Source: Theocolax elegans (lineage: Eukaryota > Arthropoda > Insecta > Hymenoptera > Cerocephalidae). From it: 64,000 nt of DNA. The position numbers were made by a program, and so were the translations under genes. Below the pieces are notes generated by a model. It had not been told where the DNA came from, did no database searches, and was given only the letters and a program-made list of their open reading frames with translations. Positions 24,101-39,200 of the stretch are shown here, in pieces; position 1 is the stretch's first letter; every line of letters begins with the position of its first letter. Location of the stretch: positions 34,593,058 to 34,657,057 of the forward strand of contig CM047426.1 in assembly GCA_026168455.1 (NCBI GenBank), read 5' to 3'.

Positions 24101-27100
24101 TACGAAATGTGTTACATATATACTTGGCAGATAAGTTGATACGGCAAATGCCCCTCGGCGCTTTTCGCGTTATCTGATTTAACGTTCCATCCTGCCCGCG
24201 TACGCTTTTCATATCACAAATTAAAGAGTTTCATCAAGTGCCACCCGGCCGTAAAAAAAAAGAGAAGACGAATACGTCGCCTATATTTTTTCTCTAGGCA
24301 AAGTTACATCATCTACGCGCATGTACTACTCTTCGTATCTCGCGCATATTCTCGATTAGCTAACGTCACGAATAGTACGCGCGGTTTTATGTATATGCTG
24401 CTCATTTTTTGTTAGATTTTTTCCGAGAACGTAGAGGATAAACTAAGTGGTAAACATTTTTATTGAACGTTGCGTTTTTATTATGATCCGTGAGAAATTT
24501 TTGTAATTGCGAAGTATATGGTATACGTGCTTTCATTTCCCTGAGAATACTCTTTTTAATGGTTTTAGAAATTATTATTTATGACACACGTATTATACTA
24601 GAGAGCGTTTCTGATTTCAACGTTCTTAAATTACGAGTACTATTTTCGTTTCTCTAATGAATTCATGCGTGATATAGCAGATAGATTGTTAGAGATTCAT
24701 AAAATAAAATAAATGCTGCTTAGGGTATACCGATTTATGGAACTTAAAAATGTATGTTACAAGATTACTTTTTAGATGGATGATATAAAACTATTGCTTA
24801 AATATGCATATATTTTACTTAAATATGTACGAGTAAATTATAATGAAATTATAATGAAATGTTCAAATGTTCAAATGATCTAACTGCGCGAAAATCTTTG
24901 GTGAATACGCATCTAATACCTTCGAACCACGTGTCTATTTAAACAACGAAAAACACGTTTTAAGAAACCGGTTATTCGAGTTCATACACTCTGAAAGTTT
25001 CTTGGTCCATTGTACGAAAACACCGATTCTCATTAAGATTTTCCTGCTCGAATCTATCGTGCAAGATCGGTCCATCGAAAGGCACAAAGATAATTAAGCA
25101 AAAGACAAAATATTTAATGTAAAACGTGCAGAGAAGAAAAATGTTTGTATCGACAGTCACTGTAACGGCGGCATATCAAAGTACATGGCTAGATGATTTT
25201 CCGCACGATCGCTGGCATTGGCCCCAAGAAATACGATACACGTGCGGGATTCGGTCTTTCCATCTCTTTCTACATCGGTTTTTTTTACAATAGATAACTT
25301 TGCCGTACAAGCATACACAGACAACGCGAACACGTACGGGTTTCATGATGTCGCGCTTTATTTTTAGCGAAACTCGCGAACGTGGTTCAAACTCTTTAGC
25401 GAACCGCTGTGATCGCATCCCGTATACCAGAGATAAAACTGGACGCACTAGCGGCATTTCTCTATTTTATCGCAACTTAGTATTTCATACGTACGGATGT
25501 GCAGGCTGTTAACGTTCTTAAAAGTTTCGGGGGAGTGATTGATTATTTAAAAAATATTACATTTCCGATGTCATACATTTTTATTTAATTCGGATCTAAA
25601 TAAATCATTGCGATGTGTGCGATATACCCAAACTAAATACATATATTATGTGAGTTGTCTAATTGGGTGAGGGGAAGTCGATTTGTGTGTGAAAATATCG
25701 AGCAAGATAACGTGGGCACATTCTCTAATGATAACATACAAGAGTCAAGTTTAATAATTGTTTTTCCCTGATAAGAAACTAGCCTACACAAATAGAGACG
25801 TAATCGTATCAACGAAACTGCCAACTACCTGCATCGCCATTGACAGTTCTATTATTGTCCGATGATGCGGGTACCTCGCAGCTCCAATGAAATGTATTTT
25901 CATAAACCAAATGATGAAATAATCAATGATAAACACATTAATTATATATTCCTAGCAAATTTCAAAACTCGGCAATTTATAAATACGTGTAAATCATTTA
26001 GTGCATTAGCAATTTCGAAAGGAAGAATATTAAGGGATCGTCTTACAAATATTTTGTTTCCATATTGTTTCCTGTTAAACTGTGACTAAAATCAATTTAG
26101 ACGGATAAGATAATTCGTGCATTTAATTTATTTCTTACGTGTGCAATCAATTTCATTGGTCCCAATAATTAATAAAATAAACAATCGAATTGCACATTTG
26201 TACAGCAATAAAGCAATGACACTATACGTAAAACATTTAAATAAAAAAAATATAAGGACCGGATAAACGCACACTACGAACTATTTATTTATCGACACGT
26301 GCGATTGTTTGTATATGCTCGAAAGGCCGTTGCGCTTGTAGCCTGTGCTACAAAGCTCTTTCATAATTTTTGCGCGCGCGCAAGTCGTTATCTAAGGAAG
26401 GTTCGCGGTGTCATTGCTCTTCTCTGCAGGCATGTGCAGAGCGAACGCGCTAGCGACCTTGATCCCACGCGGTTATTGGCCGGAGCTGTGCCGCGCGGCT
26501 GGATTGGCCCCGGCAGAATCGAGCGACGCGTATATACTACACACGCACATCAAAGCCCCTCTTTCGATGCGTGTGTACGCACCTATACGTACGTGAGTGT
26601 GGGCGCACACATCTATAGGTAGGCGAGCATGTATAGATATTCGTACATAGATGTGCCATCGCACAAGAGAGCTTTGCAGTGGCGCGCGACCTTGCCAGGG
26701 CATTGACCGCCAATCCCTTACTTCCTATTGGCTCAGCTTAGCCTCCAATGAACCAGAGACCTCGCATCTTTTCGCGGCAAGGGACCTCCTCGTTGTCGTA
26801 GTCGTCGTGGCACACCCGGGCTCAATCTATGTTATTATGTTACTACGGCAAGCACGCATAGATACATATGTACTCATACTACGAAAGCAGCTTTATACAT
26901 CTACTTGTACAAAGTCTATCGGCTTTCGAGCCTCTATCTCCTCACTTCCTTTCTCGTAGATTCACTCTTCTTCCTCTTGTGGTAGGCTTCCTACATCGAC
27001 GCACACGCACACACAAAAGTGGGGTGATGAACTTTTTTTCCAATGATCCGTGAGATTATTTCAAATTTTACGGATTCTCTCTATACAAGACTACTTTCAA

Positions 27101-30100
27101 TTTTTTCCCTCTGCTTTTCGCATTTTTTTCATACCGTAAGTTTTTGGCAATACGGTCACCAGTGCGCGATAAGTAGGTTATTAATTTCCGTCAAAGATAA
27201 TTTTTTCTTTTCACTCTTATTTGACTTTTATGGATAAGCGATAAAATCTCTTTATTGATAGGCTTGGAAATTGCACGAAAAACGAGATTTAATTATACGG
27301 ATAAGTATTTTATGTGTTTGTAATAATAAAATTTATCTTTTTACGATATTATAACAATAATATTAGTTTGAGTACAAAATATTACTATTGCAATATAAAT
27401 ATTTTTTATATTCTACCCTAATAAACCTCAAATAGCAAAAACCTCTAAGGAAATAGAGTTATCCTCAATTTAGAATAGATGCAAAAAGATTAAGCACAAA
27501 TTAATTTGTTCATACTTTAGAAAATTCCGTACAATATCTTTAGAAATGTTGAATTCGGAAGCACATCAAATCTAGCGTTCGTTACCCCCGTGAATTTGCG
27601 CGCGCGCGTTAAGCTCCCGTAAAGTCGATTGACCTTCAGTTATGAATAGCCAACCAGGAAGAGTGCAGCGCTTCATTGCGCAATCGTGAACGCTCCATCT
27701 CTCTCTCTCTCTCTCTCTTTCTCCATATATACCCTTTTACCTTTTCATTCGCTTGATTTCTCATTCTCTCTTCCTTAAAGTTTCGAGGAGTTGAATAAAG
27801 ATAGTTCCCCACCCCCAATATAGAGAAGAAGATGCTGTTCTCGCATAGGAGAAAAAAAGTAACGCAATGTTAGCCTGAAACCGGTATCTCTTCTATGTAA
27901 AATGCTTAACAAGAAATACATCACATTAATATATAGGTCTGATTTTTAGAGACTCGAACTTCGTAGAAATCAATTAAAGTGCGAACGTATTCTACATGCA
28001 TAATGACAGATGTCTCCGCCTGGTGGTTGAATTTTTGTAAATCTTTTACTTAAATGCCTACTTTTTATTTTCCGGTATTATTATTATTGCAAACAAATTT
28101 TTACGATTTTTGTTTTATGAAACAAAATGTTTTAGTGAAACATTTGTAATTACATTTTGGTGATGGCAGTACCAATTAAAAGTCATTTTTAAAAAATGAA
28201 TTATTCGAATAAATTTATTATTTAACTATCTTAAGTTTTCAAGTGAAGAGATTTTTATATATACGCACGACCGTTCGTTAATTTATTGAGCGCAAAGTTT
28301 CTTCATTTTTGTACATTGTATATACCTAAACCAATAAATCACTCGAAAAGTTCTAGTATTTTCTTTACCTACATATCGTAACTATACGTATAAACTGGAA
28401 GTTTTATCGAAACGCGGAAATCCCGGGGCATCTCGAAGTCCCCTTTACACGTACAACGTCACGAACCTTTTCTTCCCCAACCCCTTTCATCTAAAAATAC
28501 ACGGACGTCGTCGATTATCCGTCAGGTTTATTATATTGTTAAATAAGTTCGTCGACCTTAGTTTGATCGACTTGCACGGAGGCTTGTAAAAGCGCATGTT
28601 TCTTTCTTCCTCTTTCTCTCTCTCTCTCTCCTGTCCCCTTCTCTCCTTGAAAAGATATCAACCTACTATACAGTATTTACATGTACATCGTAAATCATGC
28701 TTGAGATTGAAACGAGCGATTAATCGTTTGTTTTGCGAGCTGGCTGACAAAAAAATTTTGGCCGCAAAAAGCGCAGTGTTTCGCGCACGCGCACTTACCG
28801 ATCGATATCGAACGCACTGTATGTCCTTGGGAATGAAATCGATGGTAAAAGCGAGGGAGGAGATCGTATATACGAAAAGGTGAATGTCCAGCTAAGACTA
28901 ATCGTTGCGCCGAAAAACGCGTTATATATCTGACTTCCATCTTGCGATCCTTATTATATAGATTAAGTGTATAACTTACTACGACTAGTTTTCATATCTA
29001 TTTTTTTCTTCTTTTAATAGTCATTCTAGGAATGATTGCCCTTAGGCTAGCTCTAGCAAACTTTCTATGCGTGATGATGCGCGGTGTTTAACCGCGTACG
29101 AAATTAAGAAATCGGCTCAAGTTTTCGTTCACTTGTTATTTAAATGTCGAGGCATACCGACATATTTTTATATTATAGAGTTTAGAAAAATATAATTTGT
29201 CATAGAAGATTCTTTGGATATTGTTGTAAGAAGGGTGGTTTAATGATATGATATTTTTTCATTCAATAAAACTATTTTGTTATATTATTATACGTATACT
29301 TTATAATTTGAAGAGAATTATACGCAAATGTAAACATATGAAATCAAACTATTTTTATTTTCGGCTTTTCCTCTTTGTATCTTACAATTTATCTGATTAG
29401 TATTTATATTTAATATATTAAAAGCAGTGATTGTCTGAATTAACATTTGTTAACTTCTCTTAACGTAGTTAGATTTAGTAGCATTTCAGCAAGTATACGT
29501 TTACATTGTTCTACAGAATGCATAACAAAAAATAATATGTTTATATTTTCAGACTTGTACATTATTATTATATTTACGAGTTTAACAAGGCATCTTCAGA
29601 CAAAAGAATATTCGATTACTCAAAAAAGTTCCTAACTTAAGGTATATAATTACCATGAGTCAAAAAAGGAAAAAACAAGACAGAATAAGCAAAAGCATAT
29701 AGGCGAAAGCATATTGCACTAATTGATAAATTTAACAAAGCCGTAGTAACAATAACGACGGGTATATATAACAAAGTGTTATTACCCCGACAAAGAAATT
29801 CGGGCCATAAATCCAAATATCCGCGACCTTGCAAGTTGGTCATCGACCCTTGCTCGGGGTCGTCGAGCGGCACGCAACGACCGTGCTAGTCATTTCCAAA
29901 TGATTTTTCTTTCTCCCTCGCTCGTTTCAGCCTACACACACACGCGCGCGCGCGCACACGTATGTGTATTTTCGCGCTCACCCGCGCACGCACCAGGATT
30001 AGAGTGCGCGCAAAAGCGCCCACGCCGCTACGAGCGCCAGGTCATTGGCCTCCTCTTTTTAGGCAAGAGAGGGCAATTCGCGAAAGAGAGAGGGAAACCA

Positions 30101-30184
30101 ATGATATATACGCGCGTGTAAGCTTAATACTTCCTATATATACATGTGTGTTGAGACCGTAAGGGGCAGAGAGGGGAAGAGTGA

Positions 30185-30245
<61 letters not shown>

Positions 30246-33200
30246 TGAGGGAGGGAGAGATAATGACACAATTTTTGAGTTGTGACCACGATTACGTGGT
30301 TGCACTGCGGATGACTTACTTCTTTCTTTTTTTGTTAATTAGGTTGAAAAATATTTGTTTGTCGATATGATAAGATTCGTTGGCATATAATATAAATTTT
30401 AATTAATTTGATGCGAGTTCATTGCACATTAATTTTTTATTCATGTTTTTACATTCAAAAATTTTTTTATAGTCGAGGTCAATGAATTAAATCAATTATT
30501 GCACTTTTTGTTATTTAATGTTTGGTTTTAGGTAATTCAATTCATAGCTTTTTCGAAAATATTTTCTTACTTTTGGATCATAGTTTCTTGGCTGAGACTG
30601 TGTGATACATTTTTAGATATTTAATTGTGTAAGAATTCAAAGAAATTAGAACGGAAACTCGACCATTTTAAAAATTATGTGCCATTTTCTTGTTATTGTA
30701 ATGAAATTAGACATAATGAATGAATGCTCTTAGTATATTTATAATTCACTTAAAAAACACTCTCGCTAACCAAATGAAATAAATAGTAAAAAATAGTAAA
30801 CATAAAAATAGATAGTAAGTAGTTCGCATAAAATATAAATTGCAAATTAGTATTCCTTATTTAATGTCAACCTCTTCTACGCCTAGATATATGTACTTAA
30901 AAATAATTATACATTTATTTTAATTTATAAGATCATAGTTACTTTCGCTCTAATAGTTAAGTAAGAAACCTTAGACGCCTAGCATTCGATAGAAGAAAAA
31001 AAAGTATAATAACGTTTAGTTGTTTTTTAAGTGCTTCGACCTCTTCGTCGATGGCCTTATACATAAGAAATGACACCAACACGTACATTACCTATGTCAT
31101 TCTGAAAAATACACGCACACATGTATATTTGTGAATGCGGACATTCACCGCAATTTCTTATCGGACAATTCGGTAAATCGCTCATGGGATTTGCACATGT
31201 GCACACTCAGTCTCGCGATAACGAAATTCTTCTGACTGTTTTATTTTGTACGACCGAGACTGATCGCTGCACGCGCCTTCAAATTTAGGTTAACGATACG
31301 CGAGAGGGGAAATAAGAGGGGAGAGACAAAACTAACGTATCATTTTGCGCCCGTGCAGTATACGCACCAAAGCGTAAAAATAAACAAAACTCTTCCAAGA
31401 TTTGCTACATGTATATTCGTGTATAATGAGCTATGGATATTCAGATTTTTTTATGAAAAAATAATATATGTGCCTTTTCCGAAGCAGTTAAAAATAAGTC
31501 GATTTTTGATCTATTTTAAACATCTATAATTATAAATACCGATTATCGGATAGTGATAAATGTCATTTTTGGAAATCGATCAGTTCATTTATGATATTAG
31601 CTTAGTCGATCTTCTTTAGAAATTAAACAACTTTGTCATTACGAGCATTGGTATCTTTTTTTATTAGAAAATATCAGTAAAATATGATGTTTTGGCGAAT
31701 TAATTATATAATCGCATGACAATGTTACTGCCCAATACTTATACAGTTAACTGCAAACAGGAAATTTGTTTTGCTTTAAATTTCGTAGTTATTAAGTCGT
31801 GAACTTTAGACACATGACTAATATTTCAATATTTTATCAGATCAATAAATATCGACGGATGTGTTTAATTGAAATTTATATACACCATTTATTTATGTAT
31901 AATAGTTTTTGAAACATTTAAAAATAGTTAATTAATAATATGGTTGCATATTATTCGAACTTTTATGTGTATTTATATCCAGCATTTTTGTTTGCTTCAT
32001 GTTCGGTGCACGGCCCAAATTAATCAATCGGTTTTATATATCATTCAGTGATGTATGTTCTTATCGGAATAAATGACGCTTACGATGTTTAAACGAGGAC
32101 TAACTTTATCAAGAGTTATATTATTGAGAAACCATTGGCGCCGTTACGTTCGACAACTTGCAGCGATTATTTATATACACTACTGTACCGTAAGAATTTT
32201 ATCGCTCGTACAACGCATTGCTCGATAGTGCAATATTTTATTATAAATAATTATTCATTCAAATTCAATTACATACATTATGATTTTTATTGTATACACT
32301 GAAAAATTGAGAGCATAATAATTTAATGTTATTAATTTGTTAATATTAAAAATTTTTATCAGATATATAAGCTATATTTTTGAAACGTATGATTAAAAGT
32401 ATATATCATTACTTAAGAGTATGATTTATAGTACAGTCAATTACTCGCTCCGGTAAGTCTATAAAACCATGATCCATTTGAACAAAATCCAATGAATCGC
32501 ACGCATATCGCGTTGCGGTTCTCGGCTTTCTGACTTTCCCTCCCCCGAAAGCCTAGGAAATTACATAGATAGGATCGAGGTATAGTCCATGAAGCCGCGA
32601 AGAAGACAGGTGGTTCTCCTTTATGGCTGCACCTGGTCAGAGACTATTTACCGCGTGTCGTCTTTTTCTTTTCTTTATTTCCCTCTACTACTCTACTCCT
32701 ACTACAATCAATGCTACGGAACTCAAGACTACCATTTCCTTTGCTTTTTTTTAAATCTTTCTTTCGTTGTATACTCGTATGTACCGTTTCAACCTAGGTG
32801 AGCATAACGTGAACAACTTTGATAATCGCAGAGGATCTTTTGTACCATTATGGGATTATAATATATTTAAGGTTAATTCGATGTAAATATATTTTATTAT
32901 GAATGCTTTGAAATACAGTTTTACTTTTTAAACTGCAAAGAATAGAGAAAGTGATACAGAAGAAATATATATATATATAAATTATCATTGATATTTAAAA
33001 AATCTTAATTTACTGAATTTTAAAATAAATAATATTTTAGCAAAAATAGCAAATGTCAATAATCGAATCTCGGTGTCTTAAAATCTAACTAAATCATCTA
33101 ATAATCATCGTTACTTCATTTGGGTTCATACGGGGCTCTACGACGCAATAGTAAGAGAGAAAAAAAATTAGAAATAAGAGACCTCTAACCTTCTTCCGTA

Positions 33201-36200
33201 ACGCACATATAATATATCGAATTACCTTCATCGAGTATGCGCGTTTCTCTCCTACGCTATATACGTTTTCACTATACGAACAGACGCGCGCATCCAACGA
33301 AAGGAGTTTCACATGCCGCTTGGACAATTATACGCATAGAATGTATGCGCGAGATCGTAGCTGAAGATGCCCTACTTAACCGGCGAGCCACAAGAAAAAG
33401 GGCATGCGTGTCGCTTGTCATGTGTTGGAGTAAGAAAAAAAAGAGGGGCTTCGAGGTCCAAACTATATGTAAACGCGGTTTCCGCGGAACAAAATCCTTT
33501 AGCCGCATATGTGCGACAAAAAACCGTGAGAAGACGTCATTGTAGATGATGTCGGACTCGGAAGGGTTATATATAGGGTCCAACATTTTTAAGAGTTCAA
33601 CGACATTTACTTTTACATTCGTTTCTATGGGATGGACCGAAACGGTGTATATGAACATGTGCGATTGTAATTCATTTCACTTTACGGTTTAGTTGTATTG
33701 TAAAGGTTATAATTTATTTGTGATAAAAGATTTTTATTTTATAATATCGGTATGAATTGCACCATTTCAAAGTATTTATATTTAAAACTAGTTCAAGTTG
33801 ATGTATCAGTAAAATAGATGAAATGTACTCAAACTTTGTATGTAGCTGTAAGTAGTAGTTCATGCGATCTTATCGTACCGCGCGCAATGTTAAAAGCGAG
33901 AAAAGCTTCCGGTTCAAAGAAGCGTCAGCAGCTATTGAGTAACAAAAAAATGCTAAAGAGTTGTCACTTTTACTAAGGCTATATACGGCTCTTAGGCATA
34001 CGTTTCACGTTCGCAGCCTTGCACACACTTTTATAACGAACAATTGTTTTATCAAGTCTTCCGGACCTACATTTGGGCCTACATTTGGGCTTACATTTGC
34101 GCGGACTCGTAATTTAAATGTGGGAGCTCGGTTGTGGTCTAGTGTTTATGAAACTATTAACAAACGAACTTTTCTTTCGGGTACCCTTTTTTCAAATTGA
34201 TCTTAGACTAGACAAAGAGTAGGTTAGAAAAGAAATTTTTTTAACGGAGAATTGGCAAAAAAAAACACAAGAAAAAATGTGTGTTAAGTTGCATTCAATG
34301 AGGAAGTTCATTGAGAATTTTGGTCGTGTAAGGTTCTATTGAGAAAGAGGTAGTTTATCGGTACGATCTTGCATCGACCAAGGTAGAATTTAAATCATTA
34401 TTTAACATCTAAATTAAACCTCGATTTAACCGCGAGTACACATAGAGATTCTGTATTCATATCATGTAACAAAAATACAGTTTATTTTGTTATGTACGAT
34501 TAATTTTGTTAGATACAAACAAAAATACTTCACATCGCGTTATTTATTATTAAATGTTGTGCTTTTAACGTTCCTTGTGATAAACATTCGTTTGTATAAC
34601 TTAAATAATAGTGGTATTTGATATTTTTTGCAATATAATCTTATGGAAAATTTATTAGCATCGGTATAAAGATATGAATGTCATTCAATAATAATACTAG
34701 ATTAATATTATATCGTCAATCGTGTGTTAATGACTGTATGTTATTAATGTTATTGCAGGCGTCACATTCAAAGCTCACAGACTAATCCTGGCGGCATGCA
34801 GCAAACACTTTCAAGAATTATTCGAGGGTATGCCATCCTCGCCGGCAGGTCTGATCGTGATCCTCGACGGTACGAGCGCCCACAACATGGCGGCCCTGCT
34901 CGAATTCATGTACCGGGGTGAGGTCCACGTGTCTCAAGAATCGCTGAGCTCCTTCCTCAAGGCTGCCGAGTGCCTTCAGGTATATCTTTGCCTAAACTAT
35001 TTTGAATTAATTCCAGTGAAAACCGTTGCATACCGTGTTTCCGTAAAGAAACGAATATTCCAAGAAAGGGCTACGAGGCAAAAGAAATCGCGCACGGGGT
35101 CATCGAACTTGTTTGTTCTTTGTCCGATATAGGTAAAGGGTCTATCGATAGAGCACGAGAAGTTGGCGGTGGCTCAGAGGCACGCAGCCGAGAACAATAA
35201 TTCACCGACGGAGGTTGGAAGCAGTACCGCCCCGGGCAACAACACCAGCAGCGCCGCGAGCAGCAATGGCGCAGGAGGTAGCACCGGCAACGTCGCCGAG
35301 GCATGCGAGGCCCCCGAGAATGGACTCGCTAGGGGCATTAAAAGAAGGACCCCGACCCCCGCTCCGCCTTCGCCCGCCCCCACTTATTCTTTACCCAATG
35401 TATACTCCGCCGCGCACTACTACGACAGCCCCCAGAAGAGGCTAATGAGGTGAGACCAACCGATTTCTTTTTTATTCTTTTTTTCTTTTTTTTTCTTATC
35501 CCTCCTATAGATATACGTGTCTGTTTGCCTATACCTACTATTCTTATTCACCTCTCGATATATCGGTTCTTCGTTTCGCTTTGGTGCCGTTATTCTTCTT
35601 GACTCCTTTATTTTTCCTATTCGTTTCGGCTTCTTTGTCCCTTGATCCTTGATCTGGTTGACGTTATAGGGTCTTCCGTAAACTATCGGATTTTTGCCAG
35701 TCTCGAATTTTGGTTTTACGAACTCGATGCTTTCGATAACTAACTTAATAACATGTCATTATGCAAAGAAACATTTCAGGCGATCGGTCTTAAACTCAAT
35801 TTTTAAAACAGTTATTCCGTAGAGCGTATTCAACATTCAAATTGTATATATGCGTGCAGTATATCATTATGAATTGTTGTTCTATAAGTCGCAGTCTAAA
35901 TTTCGTGCGCATGTGAAAATTAATCTTTTTTCTTATGTATAGTCACGTGACTATTCTTAATCGATAAGTTTTTCTTTTATTACGCGTGGCTTATAGACAT
36001 TGGAATAAAGAAATTACGAATTTTAAAGTTTTAAAGTAAATGATTTAGGTACATTTCGCTTGCCAGGATATAATTACTGTATTTACCTGCGAATGTCGGA
36101 TCTTTCAGTCACGGTCAATTAAATGCCAATTTCTATCCTTGTAGCGTCTGTTCTAATCATACCTAAAAGTAAACAGTTTATTTCAAGAAACTAAATTTCA

Positions 36201-39200
36201 GCTTTGAGAATTCGTTTTAATCTTACTGTATATTGATTAAACATCTATTATCACTATGGACGTATAGTAATTACCAAACAAAATTGTGAATTATTATTAT
36301 TATTTAATGGATTTTTATAAAAAAAGAAATTTGTGTATATATTCCGCTCTCATAAAGTATCGAAGCAATTAACACATTTATTATTATACAAATACGCGAC
36401 GCAGTAGTTACTTAATTATAATAAAAATATACAACATTTGAGGTTGCATAATCTTTGATAAGTCGAGAATGAGAAAAAAAGTACAGAGGTGACCGAGGAC
36501 AATAATGTCAGCAGGTCGCCGAGCGACATGGACAGCCTTGGCAGGGCTTCAGTATTACGTGATGGAGCGGCATTCCGACCCGCATCGGCTCCTCATCCGC
36601 TACTTGTAGAGAACCACCTGTATCAACAATTCAGTCATCCCTCGGAGACGCCCACGCATCCCCATACCGCACCTCACACGCCCACGGAACTCGAACGAGA
36701 GCTGGAGCGCGAACGTTCCGAGGAACGCGAGCGCAACGGTGAAACCAAGGAAGGCGTCGCGGAAGGTGAGTGCCCTTTTTCACGCTTATGCTATCTTTTT
36801 TACCTTAGTCATCCTAGTCGATCAATTTACATTGACGTTTCAATCGCTCTACGGTCGTTACGCCAAAATTATTCTTTTTATTCACTCGGGAAAAATGTAT
36901 CATGCTGCAAAGTTTTCACGATACGTGATTTAGATGCTGGATTATTTATTAATTTCCATTTTTTATTTCAATGATATCTTTTGGGAATTAACAAAAATAA
37001 AACTTCCATGAGTTTTAAATATAAAATATTATAATTATACTTGACGACAAAGATGTATACTAGAAATACAATTGGTTTAAATATTATACTACTGTAACAT
37101 ACGTATATGATTTAAATAGTTTATCAAATAAATATATTTGTAATATCTCTAAAAGTAGATCAGTTTTTATGGCATTAAATCTAGTATTGAAATACAACAC
37201 ATGCATATTTCAGATCTGCGAATAAAACAAGAGCCAGTTTCGGTGGGTGATCGCGTCGATAAGCTTGCGGAGCGATTATCAGGTGAAATATATTCAAGTA
37301 GCCGAGGCAGTTTTGATTCGGGCAATTACGCCAATAGCACGGAACAAGGGCAACAACATCAGCAACAACACAATGCCAATACCGGTCAAATGGCTTCAGG
37401 AATGGCAAGTTTACCACCTGCTCATCCACCTACTCCCGATCACAGTCCGGCTCCTACGACTCCTGCGATGTGGAACTCCAAAATCAACAAGGCTGGGACC
37501 GTTACGACGCCTGATGGTGAGTCAACTGTCTTTGCTTTCACTCTACTTTCATCCGATACGCTCATCCTGCGATTATTTTTTACTTTACAATTTTGTATAT
37601 TCCCCTACGATTAATTTAAGTTTTTAATTTATTATACGAATTTTTCATATCTTGCATTACTAATGTCTTATAATAACAAGGTAGTTCAAAGATACAGGTG
37701 GCGCGTAGGTTAGAACTCCTAAAATAAACTTTAATCGAGTTAACCAGTATTTTAGATTGTGTGTTATTTATCGAATAATTGCATGAAAAAATTATTTGTT
37801 GCACTCATGATCTGACAGAAAATTACTTTAAAGGAAATGAAATGCAATTTTTATAAAGGAATTTGATAATTGCAAGTCATTCATTTAAAATGCTTTTTTT
37901 ATTAGCAAACATTTGTAATATTTAATTTCTTTATATTCTTTACTTAATTGTTTTTTTAGCGTCACTCTTTTAATTGCATTTTTCTAATTCTTCGTTTTAT
38001 TAGTTATATTATTAGTATCCAATTTTTTCAATTGACTTGCTTTAACAAACAGTCCGAATAATTTCTATTATATCAAGTTTAAAAAAACGCAATAATTAAT
38101 TATAATAAAGCATACGTATTATTAATTTATATTTTAACATTACAATAGTTGTTTTAGCGTAAAATTGAGTATGATGCAAAATAATAATTCTTAAAAATAT
38201 AAAAAGATCAGTTAAAAACGTATGCAAAAAATGCATTCAATACCATGTAAATAATAGCGTATCAAATGACATTACTTTAAACGATGCCGATTACATTCGA
38301 CAAGAATTTGATTTCGAAAAAAACCTACGTCATAGATCCGAAAAACCGGCTTTCCATTAAAAGTGATAAACTGATTTTCCTCTCGTGCATCTTTTGCTGC
38401 ATATTTACAGTAATCAAAAAAAGTGAAAGTTTTCTAGGAGGCTCGTCTCTGATCAACTCACTGCTTAGAATTTAAGTGACTTTCAAAGATGCCGCACACG
38501 TGTACATATATATACATGTGCTGTGAGAGAAAGAAAGAGAAAGAGAGAAGGAAAGTAGAGAGTGATTCGTTATAAAATGCAACGAAACGTTTGTTTGTAA
38601 CAACGCTGCGCGTGGCGTCTTGGTGTTGCAATCGCTAAGCTCTTCCCTTTCTTCTCTGTCGAGTTTACCAAAACACTTTTTTTCCTCATCGTGGTCTATA
38701 TCTGAGTCAGTGAGAAATATGAGGTTATAAGGCAAAGGAAAGATAAGCACTGCTTTGATTTCAATACTGCGTGCTCTCGTATAATCAAATAAAATTAAAT
38801 GATCTAATGCATAATCGTTTCTGTCGGACTCATACATTTACGTATCCAGTGCTTTTAGTATTTTTTTAAACTTTTTTATTGCGTTTACATTTTGTTGACT
38901 TACTTTTTTAGAAAATAATCACACAAAAATTCACATCACTGCAGTTTGCTTATGGTTTTTATTATAATTGTTTATTTCATTTTTATTTCCTCATTAATCA
39001 ATGATGCAGTTACAATATAAACGTTTGATGAATAAACAACTGCAATTGCACATTTAAATGGTACATTAGAATCATATAAATAATATAGTTTGTTTAATAA
39101 TCAGGAGAATATCTATTGTGTCAATGTGGTGTCACAAACGATGGTCTTATGTATCAAATAATAATAATTAGTATGGCAATCAGGTTGAGTGTACACTAAG

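Larger units (their letters stand above)
18191..34758 (+). other. chinmo: Intron 1 (about 16.6 kb), splitting the BTB domain
   Basis: GTAAGT donor and TATTGCAG acceptor. Contents: AT-rich DNA with GC-rich islands at about 18830-19150, 20100-20300, 22560-22880, 26290-26830 and 29870-30130; a CT run at 27697-27720; a GA run at 30188-30240; and TG repeats at about 22495-22530. No recognisable exon, RNA gene or transposon was found. Large introns of developmental regulators commonly hold enhancers, and the islands are the best candidates. Confidence 0.8.

Noticed and set aside
33272..33658. 128-codon frame on the - strand in intron 1
   Set aside because: No recognisable domain. Frames of this length occur by chance in such a long window.
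35143..35150. TATCGATA, matching the DREF binding element
   Set aside because: It lies inside coding exon 3 (GLSIEH) and is explained by the conserved protein sequence; no promoter features are nearby.
38472..38837. 121-codon frame on the - strand in intron 5
   Set aside because: It contains a GA/CT repeat-derived Ser/Leu/Phe stretch and no known motif.
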